Made by a program: the position numbers and the translations under genes. A stretch of DNA of 64,000 bases from NCBI GenBank assembly GCA_035515235.1, contig DATJBS010000004.1, positions 1-64,000 on the forward strand, in the 5' to 3' direction. Below are positions 1 to 7,966 of the stretch, piece by piece. The notes beneath the pieces were generated by a model. That model saw only the letters and a list, made by a program, of their open reading frames with translations, was not told the DNA's origin and ran no database searches. Within the stretch, counting starts at the first letter, position 1; every line of letters begins with the position of its first letter. Source of the DNA: JAMLHH01 sp035515235 (GTDB taxonomy: Bacteria > Bacteroidota > Bacteroidia > Chitinophagales > JADIYW01).

Positions 1-90
1 GCCGAGGAGAATTGCAAGATCAAGGCGACCACTAGTCGCCACGATTTTGACCCCAAAAAAGAACCTCAGGCTCATAATTGTCCGATTTGA
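1..90. other. truncated window edge: GC-rich nested hairpin, possible partial gene
   Basis: The first 60 bases are clearly richer in GC than everything after them. They hold a perfect 6-bp hairpin (24-29 with 35-40, loop 30-34). An outer pairing is also possible between 1-7 and 64-71 with one bulged base. Two plus frames and one minus frame are open to the window edge: plus frame 1 stops at 88-90, and a minus frame could start at 75. None gives a protein I recognise, so this could be the end of a coding region, the end of a mobile element or a structured RNA. Nothing else is visible up to the stop of leuS at 168. Confidence 0.3.
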
Positions 91-167
91 AATTGAAATG
101 AATCTTTAACCAAACGGTCAAGCATATTTAGGGAAGTACATGATTCTTGGCTCATGATTCCTGAATC

Positions 168-2948
168 TTATAAAACGATATTCACAATTCTTCCTGGAAC
201 AACGATCACTTTTTTAGGAGCTTTACCATCCAACCATTTTTGTACGCCTTCATCATTCAACACTACCTCTTCAGTTTCTTTTGGTGAAAGTGATGCTGCT
301 ATTTCTAATTTAGCACGAACTTTCCCATTGATAGATATTGGATAAAGAATGCTTTCTTCTACAAGATTTTTCGAATCAAACATAGGGAATTGAGCATCAA
401 ATACACTTTCTTCATTGCCCATTCGCGTCCATAGAGCTTCTGCAATAAATGGTGCTAATGGAGCTATCAATACAGGAATCGTTTCTAAAGTTGTTTTACT
501 CAATGGAGTTAATTTCCCTAAATCATTCACTGCTATCATCATGGCACTCACGGCTGTATTGAATGAAAAACGCTCAATATCATCTGTTACTTTTTTGATA
601 GCCCTATGTAAGACTTTCAATTCGTCTTTACTAGCTTCATCTTTAAAAGTAGCTTGTCCAGCTTCATCAAATCCGTAAAGTCGCCAAATTTTTCTAACAA
701 ATTTACTCACCCCTTCTATTCCATTAGTATCCCAAGGCTTGTGCGCTTCGATAGGTCCTAAGAACATCTCAAACATTCTGAAAGTATCTGCACCAAATTG
801 ATCAATCATATCATCAGGATTGACGACATTGAATTTAGATTTAGACATTTTCTCCACCTCAAATTGTAAAGAAATAAATGGTTTCCCATCTATATCTTCC
901 CAATTCACATCAGTATCGGGTTGAATATGAGCAAATCGATTATCTGCTTTCGTTAGCTCAATTAGTTTTTCTTTATAAATCTTATCACCAGGTCCTGTCA
1001 ATGACAATGGAATGTGCATTCCAGCTGGCATTCCTTTGATAGAATCTGCTTTTGTTAATAAAGAACGACCTTGAATCATTCCTTGATTCACCAATTTCTT
1101 AAATGGTTCTTCTGTGCTGACCCAATTATTGTCTTTGAAGAATTTATGCCAAAATCTACTATACAATAAATGACCTACTGCATGCTCAGTCCCACCAATA
1201 TATAAATCTACATCTTGCCAATATTCTTGCGCTTCTTGGCTGACAAATTCATTTTCATTTTTTGGATCCATGTACCTCAAGAAATACCAGCTACTACCCG
1301 CAAACGCCGGCATTGTATCTGTTTCTCTTGTTTGACCTTCTCCTAATTCATTCACCCATTCAGGAGCATTTGCTAAAGGAGATTTTCCATCAGAAGTCGG
1401 TTTGAAATTTTCTACAGCTGGTAAGGTTACTGGCAAATCTGATTCACTCAATACTCTTACGATTCCATCTTTATCATAATACACCGGGAATGGTTCGCCC
1501 CAATATCTCTGACGACTAAACCCAGCATCTCGCATACGGAAATTCACTTTTGCATAGCCCTTGCCTATTTTCTCTAACGCTTGAGTTACTGTAGAAATAG
1601 CTTCTTGATAAGCCATTCCATTGATGATATCAGAATTGACATAACGACCTTCTTTAGTAGGATTCGCTTCTTCTAATATTTCGTCTTGTGCATCTAAAAT
1701 TTGAATGATTGGCAAATCAAATTTCTTTGCAAATAAATAATCTCTTTGATCTCCACTTGGGACAGCCATCACTGCTCCTGTTCCATATCCTGCAAGAACA
1801 TAATCTGCAATAAATACTGGAACTTTCACGCCTGATATTGGATGTATAACATGAGCACCTGTAAATTGACCGCTTACAGCTTTTTCTTGCTGACGTTCGA
1901 TATCAGATTTTGCAGCACAAGTTTTTTTGTATTTTAAAACAGCTTCTTCGTATTCCGACGTTGTAATTTTTTGTACTAATTCATGTTCTGGAGCAATCAC
2001 TATAAATGAAACTCCAAAAATAGTATCTACTCTAGTCGTGAATACTTCTATATCTGCATCGTGATTTTCTATTGGGAAACTTACCATTGCACCGATAGAT
2101 TTACCTATCCAATTGCGCTGCATTTCTTTCATAGAATCTGACCATTCCAAAGTATTTAAACCTTGCAATAATCTTTCCGCATAAGCAGTAATTCGCAAAA
2201 ACCATTGCGACATTTTTTTACGTTCTACAGGATAGCCACCACGTTCAGAAACACCGTTCACAATTTCGTCATTCGCTAAAACTGTTCCCAATTCTGGACA
2301 CCAATTCACCAAAGCATAACTCTGATAAGCTAATCGGTAATGCATTAAAATTTCTTGCTGAGATTTCTCTGTAAAAGCTTTCCAATCTTCTGCAGTAAAT
2401 TGAGGTGTTTTTTCATCGCAAGCAGCTTGCACACCAACATTTCCTGATTGCTCAAATATTGCTGTTAAATCAGAAATTGACTTTGCTTTTTCAACAGATT
2501 TATCATACCAACTATTGAATAATTGAATAAAGATCCATTGAGTCCAACGGTAATATGCTGGTTCGCTCGTCACTACTTCACGTGACCAATCGTAAGAAAA
2601 ACCAATTTTCCCTAATTGCTTTTTGTATGTAGCGATATTATCTAATGTAGTTTTTGCAGGATGCTGACCTGTCTGAATAGCATATTGTTCTGCAGGAAGT
2701 CCAAATGCATCAAATCCCATCGGATGCAACACATTAAAACCTTTCAATCTTTTATATCTTGAATAAATATCTGAAGCGATATAGCCTAACGGATGACCGA
2801 CGTGCAGCCCCGCTCCAGAAGGATAAGGAAACATATCTAATACATAATACTTAGGTTTGGAGGTGTCAATATTTACTTTGTAAACATCTTTCTCTGACCA
2901 TTTTTTACGAGCTTCTTCTTCAATGATTGAAAAATCAAATTCTTGCAT
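168..2948 (-). CDS. leuS: leucyl-tRNA synthetase
   Basis: Class Ia aminoacyl-tRNA synthetase that charges tRNA-Leu in the cytoplasm. The product is about 926 residues, normal for bacterial LeuS. The HIGH-type signature HVGH is at residues 49-52. The CP1 editing domain follows in the middle, and the KMSKS loop is near residue 700, followed by the tRNA-binding helical domain. I chose the ATG at 2948 although the frame is open to 3026. Residues from 2948 onward match the usual LeuS N-terminus, and a complete promoter (2974-3004) lies inside the longer frame, so the upstream ATG cannot be in the message. The gene is divergent from the MaoC-type gene. No clear terminator follows the stop at 168. 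Confidence 0.97.
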   Translation of the reverse strand: MQEFDFSIIEEEARKKWSEKDVYKVNIDTSKPKYYVLDMFPYPSGAGLHVGHPLGYIASDIYSRYKRLKGFNVLHPMGFDAFGLPAEQYAIQTGQHPAKTTLDNIATYKKQLGKIGFSYDWSREVVTSEPAYYRWTQWIFIQLFNSWYDKSVEKAKSISDLTAIFEQSGNVGVQAACDEKTPQFTAEDWKAFTEKSQQEILMHYRLAYQSYALVNWCPELGTVLANDEIVNGVSERGGYPVERKKMSQWFLRITAYAERLLQGLNTLEWSDSMKEMQRNWIGKSIGAMVSFPIENHDADIEVFTTRVDTIFGVSFIVIAPEHELVQKITTSEYEEAVLKYKKTCAAKSDIERQQEKAVSGQFTGAHVIHPISGVKVPVFIADYVLAGYGTGAVMAVPSGDQRDYLFAKKFDLPIIQILDAQDEILEEANPTKEGRYVNSDIINGMAYQEAISTVTQALEKIGKGYAKVNFRMRDAGFSRQRYWGEPFPVYYDKDGIVRVLSESDLPVTLPAVENFKPTSDGKSPLANAPEWVNELGEGQTRETDTMPAFAGSSWYFLRYMDPKNENEFVSQEAQEYWQDVDLYIGGTEHAVGHLLYSRFWHKFFKDNNWVSTEEPFKKLVNQGMIQGRSLLTKADSIKGMPAGMHIPLSLTGPGDKIYKEKLIELTKADNRFAHIQPDTDVNWEDIDGKPFISLQFEVEKMSKSKFNVVNPDDMIDQFGADTFRMFEMFLGPIEAHKPWDTNGIEGVSKFVRKIWRLYGFDEAGQATFKDEASKDELKVLHRAIKKVTDDIERFSFNTAVSAMMIAVNDLGKLTPLSKTTLETIPVLIAPLAPFIAEALWTRMGNEESVFDAQFPMFDSKNLVEESILYPISINGKVRAKLEIAASLSPKETEEVVLNDEGVQKWLDGKAPKKVIVVPGRIVNIVL

Positions 2949-2973
2949 ATTAAAAATTGTTGATTTTGTGGCG

Positions 2974-3004
2974 CAAAGGTAAGGATTATCCGATGAGCGT
3001 TCAA
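2974..3004 (-). promoter_or_regulatory. leuS promoter (Bacteroidota type)
   Basis: On the minus strand there is a -33 TTG (3004-3002), a 20-nt spacer, then TACCTTTG (2981-2974), a perfect match to the Bacteroidota -7 consensus TAnnTTTG. Expected transcription start is near 2967, about 19 nt before the ATG at 2948. Confidence 0.8.
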
Positions 3005-3140
3005 GAATATTGAATAAATAAGCCAAAAAACTTGAGCTAATTGCATGATATTCATTCAGATTTTCTCTTTCTACAAATTCTTACCCAATACTTGAAGTTA
3101 GTTTAATGCCAAATTCATAACTTTTATAGATATTTGTAAT

Positions 3141-3995
3141 ATGGCGCAATTATTTCCTTTAAAAGACACTCCTAGTTCAATAGAAACATTACTTAGAGCT
3201 AGTGTAACAGGCTTAAAAAAAGCTGGCAATCGTTTACCTGACAAAGGGTATACTATTGAAGGTTTGACAATCGACAAAAGTCAATTCAAAGAATATTGCA
3301 AAATGTTCGGATTTGACGAAAGCACAGTACCTTCTCCATATTGGTATATACGTTTATTTAGCTTAAGATCTTTATTGATGGCACATCCTGACGCACCTTT
3401 TCCTATGCCGGGAATGGTTCATCTTTATGACGAAATCAAACAATTTGACACCATCTATCCTACTGATAAATTAGATGTCACTTGCAAATTTGGTCGTTTG
3501 ATTAAGCACGATAAAGGAACTGCTATGGAAATCATCACTACTCTTAAAAGAGATGGCGAGATCGTGTGGGAAGAAAAAAATGTCAACCTTTATTTAGGTA
3601 AAAAAGATATCGGACAGAAAGCTGAAGAAAGCCCATCTATAGATATTAGCCATGCTGACAGAGTATCCAATTGGTCTTTAGATAGCAATCTTGGATTTAA
3701 ATATGCAAAAATGAGTGGCGACTTCAATCCTATCCATTTACATACTATCGGAGCTAAATTATTTGGCTTTCCTAAACATTTGATTCACGGTTGGTATTCT
3801 CTTAACAGAGCAGTCGCACCTGTACAATCTGAAATGAAAGGCGCTCATGAATTATATGTCTCTTTCAAAAAACCTTTATTTTTACCTGGAAAAGTATTGT
3901 CAAGAACTGAAGAAAATGGCGACACTATACTTTTTGATGTCATCAACGAAAAAGAAGGATATCCTCACTTGAAAGGATATATCAAAAAAGGATAA
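3141..3995 (+). CDS. MaoC-like hot-dog dehydratase
   Basis: A 284-residue protein with the two-hot-dog layout of MaoC-type acyl-CoA hydratases. The hydratase-2 signature is in the C-terminal half near residues 190-215: YAKMSGDFNPIH, with the expected catalytic Asp and His, then LFGFPKHLIHGWY. Such enzymes hydrate trans-2-enoyl thioesters in fatty-acid or polyketide metabolism. The substrate cannot be read from the sequence, and no fatty-acid gene is adjacent. The gene is monocistronic, with leuS divergent upstream and a hairpin terminator 25 nt after the stop. The first about 130 residues look like the degenerate, non-catalytic hot-dog half. Confidence 0.8.
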   Translation: MAQLFPLKDTPSSIETLLRASVTGLKKAGNRLPDKGYTIEGLTIDKSQFKEYCKMFGFDESTVPSPYWYIRLFSLRSLLMAHPDAPFPMPGMVHLYDEIKQFDTIYPTDKLDVTCKFGRLIKHDKGTAMEIITTLKRDGEIVWEEKNVNLYLGKKDIGQKAEESPSIDISHADRVSNWSLDSNLGFKYAKMSGDFNPIHLHTIGAKLFGFPKHLIHGWYSLNRAVAPVQSEMKGAHELYVSFKKPLFLPGKVLSRTEENGDTILFDVINEKEGYPHLKGYIKKG

Positions 3996-4019
3996 GATTT
4001 TCTTAATGAATTATATTCG

Positions 4020-4054
4020 TGCCTGATTCCAAAAGAGTCAGGCATTTTTGTTTT
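4020..4054 (+). terminator. Rho-independent terminator after the MaoC-like gene
   Basis: Inverted repeat TGCCTGA (4020-4026) / TCAGGCA (4038-4044) followed by TTTTTGTTTT. Confidence 0.8.
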
Positions 4055-4515
4055 AGTTAGTCAGCGTTTTTCAATATTAAAAGATGATGGAATTTTGTCA
4101 TCCTACTTCGATTTCTATGACTTAAGCAAGTATATTTTGATAATATTTCTCATAATGACATTTTCAATAAACTATTACATTGGTCAGCGGTCTAAAGTCG
4201 CTTACTCAAGGCTTACTTTATCTATGAAATGTTTACAGCATGACGTTTTGCAAGACAAAATCAAAAAGCCTCTGTCCTTCTGGAAGATCCTAAAACAATT
4301 CACATTGTAAAAAATTAAAACTTTGAATATCGGCATTTATCTAAACATTTCTATTTGAAAATTAAAATTATATTTGAATGATAAAACACTCACTAAGTGC
4401 ATTAATCAGACTTAATGAATGAAATAATGTACTATATTCTAAATTAGTTTTTAATACAGAAAAATAATCGTAACTTGTATGAAACATCAGCTATTAACTA
4501 CTAAATCAATACCTT
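4055..4515. other. intergenic region upstream of hipBA
   Basis: About 460 bp, AT-rich. A TTG-initiated frame at 4095-4310 (71 codons, one hydrophobic stretch) has no recognisable relative and no promoter, and I do not call it a gene. Two adjacent palindromes at 4391-4417 are listed separately as a possible hipB operator. Confidence 0.5.
4391..4417. promoter_or_regulatory. adjacent palindromes upstream of hipBA, candidate operator
   Basis: CACT-A-AGTG (4391-4399) is immediately followed by CATTAA-N6-TTAATG (4400-4417), about 100 bp before hipB. HipB-type antitoxins bind palindromic operators to repress their own operon. That these are the sites is inference from position and symmetry only. 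Confidence 0.3.
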
Positions 4516-4854
4516 ATGAGTGAAACATCATACGCAAACTATTATAGCGACCAAGCTATTATGAAGCGAATAGGGAAATTTATTCAGCACAAAAGACTAG
4601 AGAAAAACCTATCACAAGAAGAAGTGTCGCAACAAGCCGTAATGAGTCGTTCGACTTTGAGCTTAATGGAGCGAGGTCAAAATATTACTATATCTAATTT
4701 AATCAAAGTCTTGCGCACATTAGATGCACTATACGTATTAGATACATTTGAAATCATTCAGAATATCAGCCCAATGATATTGGCAGAAGCTGACTCCAAA
4801 AAAAGAAAGCGCGCTCGTAAATCAGGGGAAGATTTAATCGAATACTCATGGTAG
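4516..4854 (+). CDS. hipB: HipB-type antitoxin, XRE-family HTH
   Basis: A 112-residue DNA-binding protein. The helix-turn-helix of the Cro/CI (XRE) type spans about residues 18-70, with the typical core SQEEVSQQAVMSRSTLSLMERG. A basic tail (KKRKRARKSG) follows and the chain ends in Trp. E. coli HipB also ends in a Trp that contacts HipA, so this may be a conserved feature. Predicted role: bind and neutralise the HipA kinase and repress the operon. Its last 7 nt overlap the start of hipA (ATGGTAG), which implies translational coupling. Confidence 0.85.
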   Translation: MSETSYANYYSDQAIMKRIGKFIQHKRLEKNLSQEEVSQQAVMSRSTLSLMERGQNITISNLIKVLRTLDALYVLDTFEIIQNISPMILAEADSKKRKRARKSGEDLIEYSW

Positions 4855-6128
4855 TCAATGCATTTGTAAAATTATGGGGAAAGACACTCGGCGCTGTCAC
4901 TTGGGATGAAAGTCAGCAACTAGCCATCTTTGAATACGATAAAAGTTTTGACCTCAACAAATCTCCTGTTGCACTCATCAAAATGCCCAGACATCAAATC
5001 TATAGCTTTCCAGAACTTAGAACAGAAACCTTCAAAGGTTTGCCGGGATTATTAGCAGATGCATTGCCGGATCGATATGGAAAAGATTTAATCAATGTAT
5101 GGTTGGCACAAAATGGTCGACCGATAGATTCATTGAATCCAGTAGAGCTACTCTGCTTTATGGGTCAAAGAAGTATGGGTGCATTAGAATTCGAACCTAC
5201 TATAGCACCGAAATCCAGTTCGCAAACCATAGAGTTATCCACCCTGATAGAATACACCAAATCTCTTTTGAACCAAAAAGAAGAAGTCAATATTTTGACT
5301 CAAGAAGCCATGCGAGACACGATGATAGATGTTTTGAAAATGGGAACTTCTGCAGGTGGAGCAAGACCAAAAGCAATAATTGCCTACAATGAAAAAAGCG
5401 GAGAAATTCGTTCCGGACAAACCTTACCCGGAAATGGGTTTGAGCATTGGTTGATTAAATTCGATGGAGTCACGGACACTCAATTTGGAGCAACTGTCGG
5501 TTATGGCAGAGTAGAAATGGCTTACTATGCTATGGCAAAAGATGCTAAAATAGAAATCATGGAAAGTCGTCTTGTAGAAGAAGAAGACAGAGCACATTTC
5601 ATGACTAAAAGATTTGACCGGATCAACGGCGAAGAGAAAATACATGTTCAGACTTTTTGCGCTATACAGCATTATGATTATCAGCAGACGACGAGCTTTA
5701 GCTATGAACAGCTCTTTCAAACCATGCTACAATTGCGTCTCAGCTATGCCGAAGCGGAAGAAATGTATCGAAGAATGGTCTTTAATGTCATCGCTCGAAA
5801 CTGTGACGACCACACCAAGAACTTTGCATTTATGATGAAAAGTGACGGCCCTTGGCAGCTAGCTCCTGCTTATGACATCTGCCATGCATATCGACCTGGA
5901 AGTCCATGGGTCAGTCAACATAATTTAAGCATCAACGGAAAAAGGATTCAGTTTACCAAAGAGGATTTATTAAAAATTGCTACACAGTTCAATATCAAAC
6001 ACGCTGAAAGAATCATTCAAGAAGTGATGAATGTCGTCAAAAATTGGAAAAAGTATGCTAATCAATATGGAGTAAATCCACTTTTAAGAGACTCAATAGA
6101 TGAAACCTTATTGAAAGACTTTGATTAA
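4848..6128 (+). CDS. hipA: HipA-type serine/threonine kinase toxin
   Basis: A 426-residue single-chain HipA. The N-terminal subdomain (about 1-110, including LPGLLADALPDRYGKDLI) is followed by the kinase core. The Ser/Gly-rich ATP loop is TSAGGARPKAII near residue 170. The catalytic segment is NVIARNCDDHTKNFAF near residue 318, with the catalytic Asp before H-x-KN, and the metal-binding Asp is in LAPAYDICH. All key residues are present, so the protein should be active. E. coli HipA phosphorylates glutamyl-tRNA synthetase and causes growth arrest and persistence; the target here is unknown. The gene is coupled to hipB and is convergent with the symporter gene, with only 1 nt between the stops. 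Confidence 0.88.
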   Translation: MVVNAFVKLWGKTLGAVTWDESQQLAIFEYDKSFDLNKSPVALIKMPRHQIYSFPELRTETFKGLPGLLADALPDRYGKDLINVWLAQNGRPIDSLNPVELLCFMGQRSMGALEFEPTIAPKSSSQTIELSTLIEYTKSLLNQKEEVNILTQEAMRDTMIDVLKMGTSAGGARPKAIIAYNEKSGEIRSGQTLPGNGFEHWLIKFDGVTDTQFGATVGYGRVEMAYYAMAKDAKIEIMESRLVEEEDRAHFMTKRFDRINGEEKIHVQTFCAIQHYDYQQTTSFSYEQLFQTMLQLRLSYAEAEEMYRRMVFNVIARNCDDHTKNFAFMMKSDGPWQLAPAYDICHAYRPGSPWVSQHNLSINGKRIQFTKEDLLKIATQFNIKHAERIIQEVMNVVKNWKKYANQYGVNPLLRDSIDETLLKDFD

Positions 6129-6129
6129 T

Positions 6130-7830
6130 TTAAGCAGCTTTTTTGACTTTCAATAAATTCAATTGAGCTAAAATTCCAGCTATTACCATAACTGATAAAC
6201 TTCCTACAACATTCAGCCATAAGTATTCGACAACATCGTATTTATAACAATAAACTACAATCGCTTCAGCTAATGCTGCTGCCAAAAACACTTGTCTTCC
6301 GTTGACCTTTTTAAGGAAGAAAGCCACTAAGAATATCCCTAAAATTGTCCCATAAAATAAAGACCCTAAGATATTAACAGCTTCGAGCAAGTTGCCTAAT
6401 TTCGAAGCATTCAATGCGACAATCACACAAAAGACTCCCCAAAACAGAGTCATCCATCTTGAGATATTCAAGTCATTCTGATCGGTCCCCTTTTTGTCAA
6501 ACCATCTTTTATAAATATCTACAACAGTCGTAGATGCTAAAGAATTCAGTCCAGAAGCAGTAGAACCCATAGACGCTAAAAATATTATAGCTATTAACAA
6601 ACCGACTAATCCCATCGGCAAATGTTCGGTCACAAAACTTAGAAATACATAGTTAGAATCGTTAAAATCCAACTTATCATCTAGTGAAATCATATAATCA
6701 TTGACGACTAATCTTTCATTTTTTGCAGAAGCATATTGAGTGAGATATTCTGATTTTGTTTGAGCAATCAAAGTTTCGTCCTTTGACTCCAAAGCTTTTG
6801 AAAAAGAAATAGCAGCCACTTGTTTTTGTTCCTGCGCCTCATTATAATTCAACATATAACCGTCTAAAGTGGCTTTATCGGCTTTCTCTTCTACTTTCTG
6901 AACGACTGCTTTATTGAAATTGACCGGTGCAGGATGAACTTCATAAAACACGAAAACCAAAATTCCTATAAATAGAATGAAAAACTGCATAGGTATTTTG
7001 ACGATACCATTCATCAATAAACCCAATCGACTTTGAGTCACAGAACTACCCGTCAAATATCTTCCCACTTGAGATTGGTCTGTACCGAAATAAGATAATT
7101 GCAAAAAGAACCCTCCTATCAGACCCGACCAAATCGTGTATTTATTATTAAAATCCCAATCAAAATTTAAGACATTCATCCGTCCTGTAGCTCCAGCAAT
7201 TTTCATGGATTGCACCAAACCTATTTGATCAGGAAGTAACGCCAAAAGCATCGAAGCCGCAATAAACAACCCTGAAAATATGATAGCCATTTGTATCATC
7301 TGCGTATAAGAAACCGCTTTTGTGCCTCCGTAAACCGTGTACAAAATCACCAAAGTGCCTATCACACCAATGGCATAATAAATATCAATTCCTAAAATAT
7401 GCGACAAGACAATCGACGGTGCGTAAATCGTAATGCCTGTAGAAAGTCCTCTTTGAATTAAAAATAGAATAGCCGTCAGCGTACGAGTTTTGACATCAAA
7501 TCTTTTCTCTAAATATTCATACGCCGTATAAACATTCATTTTATGATAAATAGGTATAAACGCGATGCACAAAACTATCATCGCCAAAGGCAATCCTAAG
7601 TAGAACTGAACGAAGCTCATCCCATCACGGAAAGCTTGTCCCGGTGCAGACAAAAAAGTAATCGCACTCGCTTGTGTCGCCATCACAGACAATCCCACAT
7701 GATACCATGGCAATTGCTTATCTGCTAATAAATATCCTTGAAGATTTTTCTGACCTCTACTTTTATATAATCCGTAAACGACAATTCCTAAAATCGTCAA
7801 ACACAGAACTGCCCAATCAATATTACTCAT
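6130..7830 (-). CDS. sodium:solute symporter (SSS family)
   Basis: A 566-residue integral membrane protein of the LeuT-fold SSS family, with about 13 hydrophobic segments. Typical elements are the start of the core near residues 40-75 (QLPWYHVGLSVMATQASAIT) and SGLNSLASTTVVDIYKRW near residue 425. An unusually hydrophilic, charged stretch lies at about residues 300-375 between membrane segments. It is the last gene of a three-gene operon with a PIG-L deacetylase and a membrane microprotein. Its ATG lies inside the last codons of the microprotein gene (8-nt overlap). The co-transcribed deacetylase suggests the solute is a deacetylated amino sugar or a related product, but that is inference. 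Confidence 0.88.
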   Translation of the reverse strand: MSNIDWAVLCLTILGIVVYGLYKSRGQKNLQGYLLADKQLPWYHVGLSVMATQASAITFLSAPGQAFRDGMSFVQFYLGLPLAMIVLCIAFIPIYHKMNVYTAYEYLEKRFDVKTRTLTAILFLIQRGLSTGITIYAPSIVLSHILGIDIYYAIGVIGTLVILYTVYGGTKAVSYTQMIQMAIIFSGLFIAASMLLALLPDQIGLVQSMKIAGATGRMNVLNFDWDFNNKYTIWSGLIGGFFLQLSYFGTDQSQVGRYLTGSSVTQSRLGLLMNGIVKIPMQFFILFIGILVFVFYEVHPAPVNFNKAVVQKVEEKADKATLDGYMLNYNEAQEQKQVAAISFSKALESKDETLIAQTKSEYLTQYASAKNERLVVNDYMISLDDKLDFNDSNYVFLSFVTEHLPMGLVGLLIAIIFLASMGSTASGLNSLASTTVVDIYKRWFDKKGTDQNDLNISRWMTLFWGVFCVIVALNASKLGNLLEAVNILGSLFYGTILGIFLVAFFLKKVNGRQVFLAAALAEAIVVYCYKYDVVEYLWLNVVGSLSVMVIAGILAQLNLLKVKKAA

Positions 7831-7966
7831 TCAGTCCAAGTGTTAAGAGATAAAAGAAAACAACTTCTAAGACTAACAAAGCCACTAAAAATAAATACCA
7901 TCCGTTCCAACTTCTAAAAACTGGAACGACTTCTTTTTCTAAAACCTCTTCTTTTTCCAAATCCAC
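7823..7966 (-). CDS. 47-residue single-pass membrane microprotein in the PIG-L/symporter operon
   Basis: A short frame reading from a GTG at 7966 to TAA at 7823-7825. An acidic and basic N-terminal segment (VDLEKEEVLEKEV) is followed by a conserved-looking aromatic patch (FRSWNGWYLF) and one strongly hydrophobic helix to the end. The G of its GTG is the last base of the upstream PIG-L TAG stop, and its last 8 nt overlap the symporter ATG, so all three frames interlock. An in-frame TAA directly upstream leaves no longer version. I recall small proteins with a W-x-x-W-Y motif and one membrane helix beside SSS symporters in other Bacteroidota. A role as a small symporter subunit is inference. 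Confidence 0.75.
   Translation of the reverse strand: MDLEKEEVLEKEVVPVFRSWNGWYLFLVALLVLEVVFFYLLTLGLNE

Noticed and set aside
139..160. Direct repeat CATGATTC (139-146 and 153-160) near the leuS stop
   Set aside because: Only 8 bp in AT-rich DNA and no other sign of an insertion; chance is likely.
2949..3026. 26-residue upstream extension of LeuS
   Set aside because: A consensus promoter (2974-3004) lies inside it, so it cannot be transcribed from the leuS promoter.
4095..4310. 71-codon TTG-initiated frame between the MaoC-like gene and hipBA
   Set aside because: No recognisable family, no promoter, unusual start and composition like the surrounding non-coding DNA.
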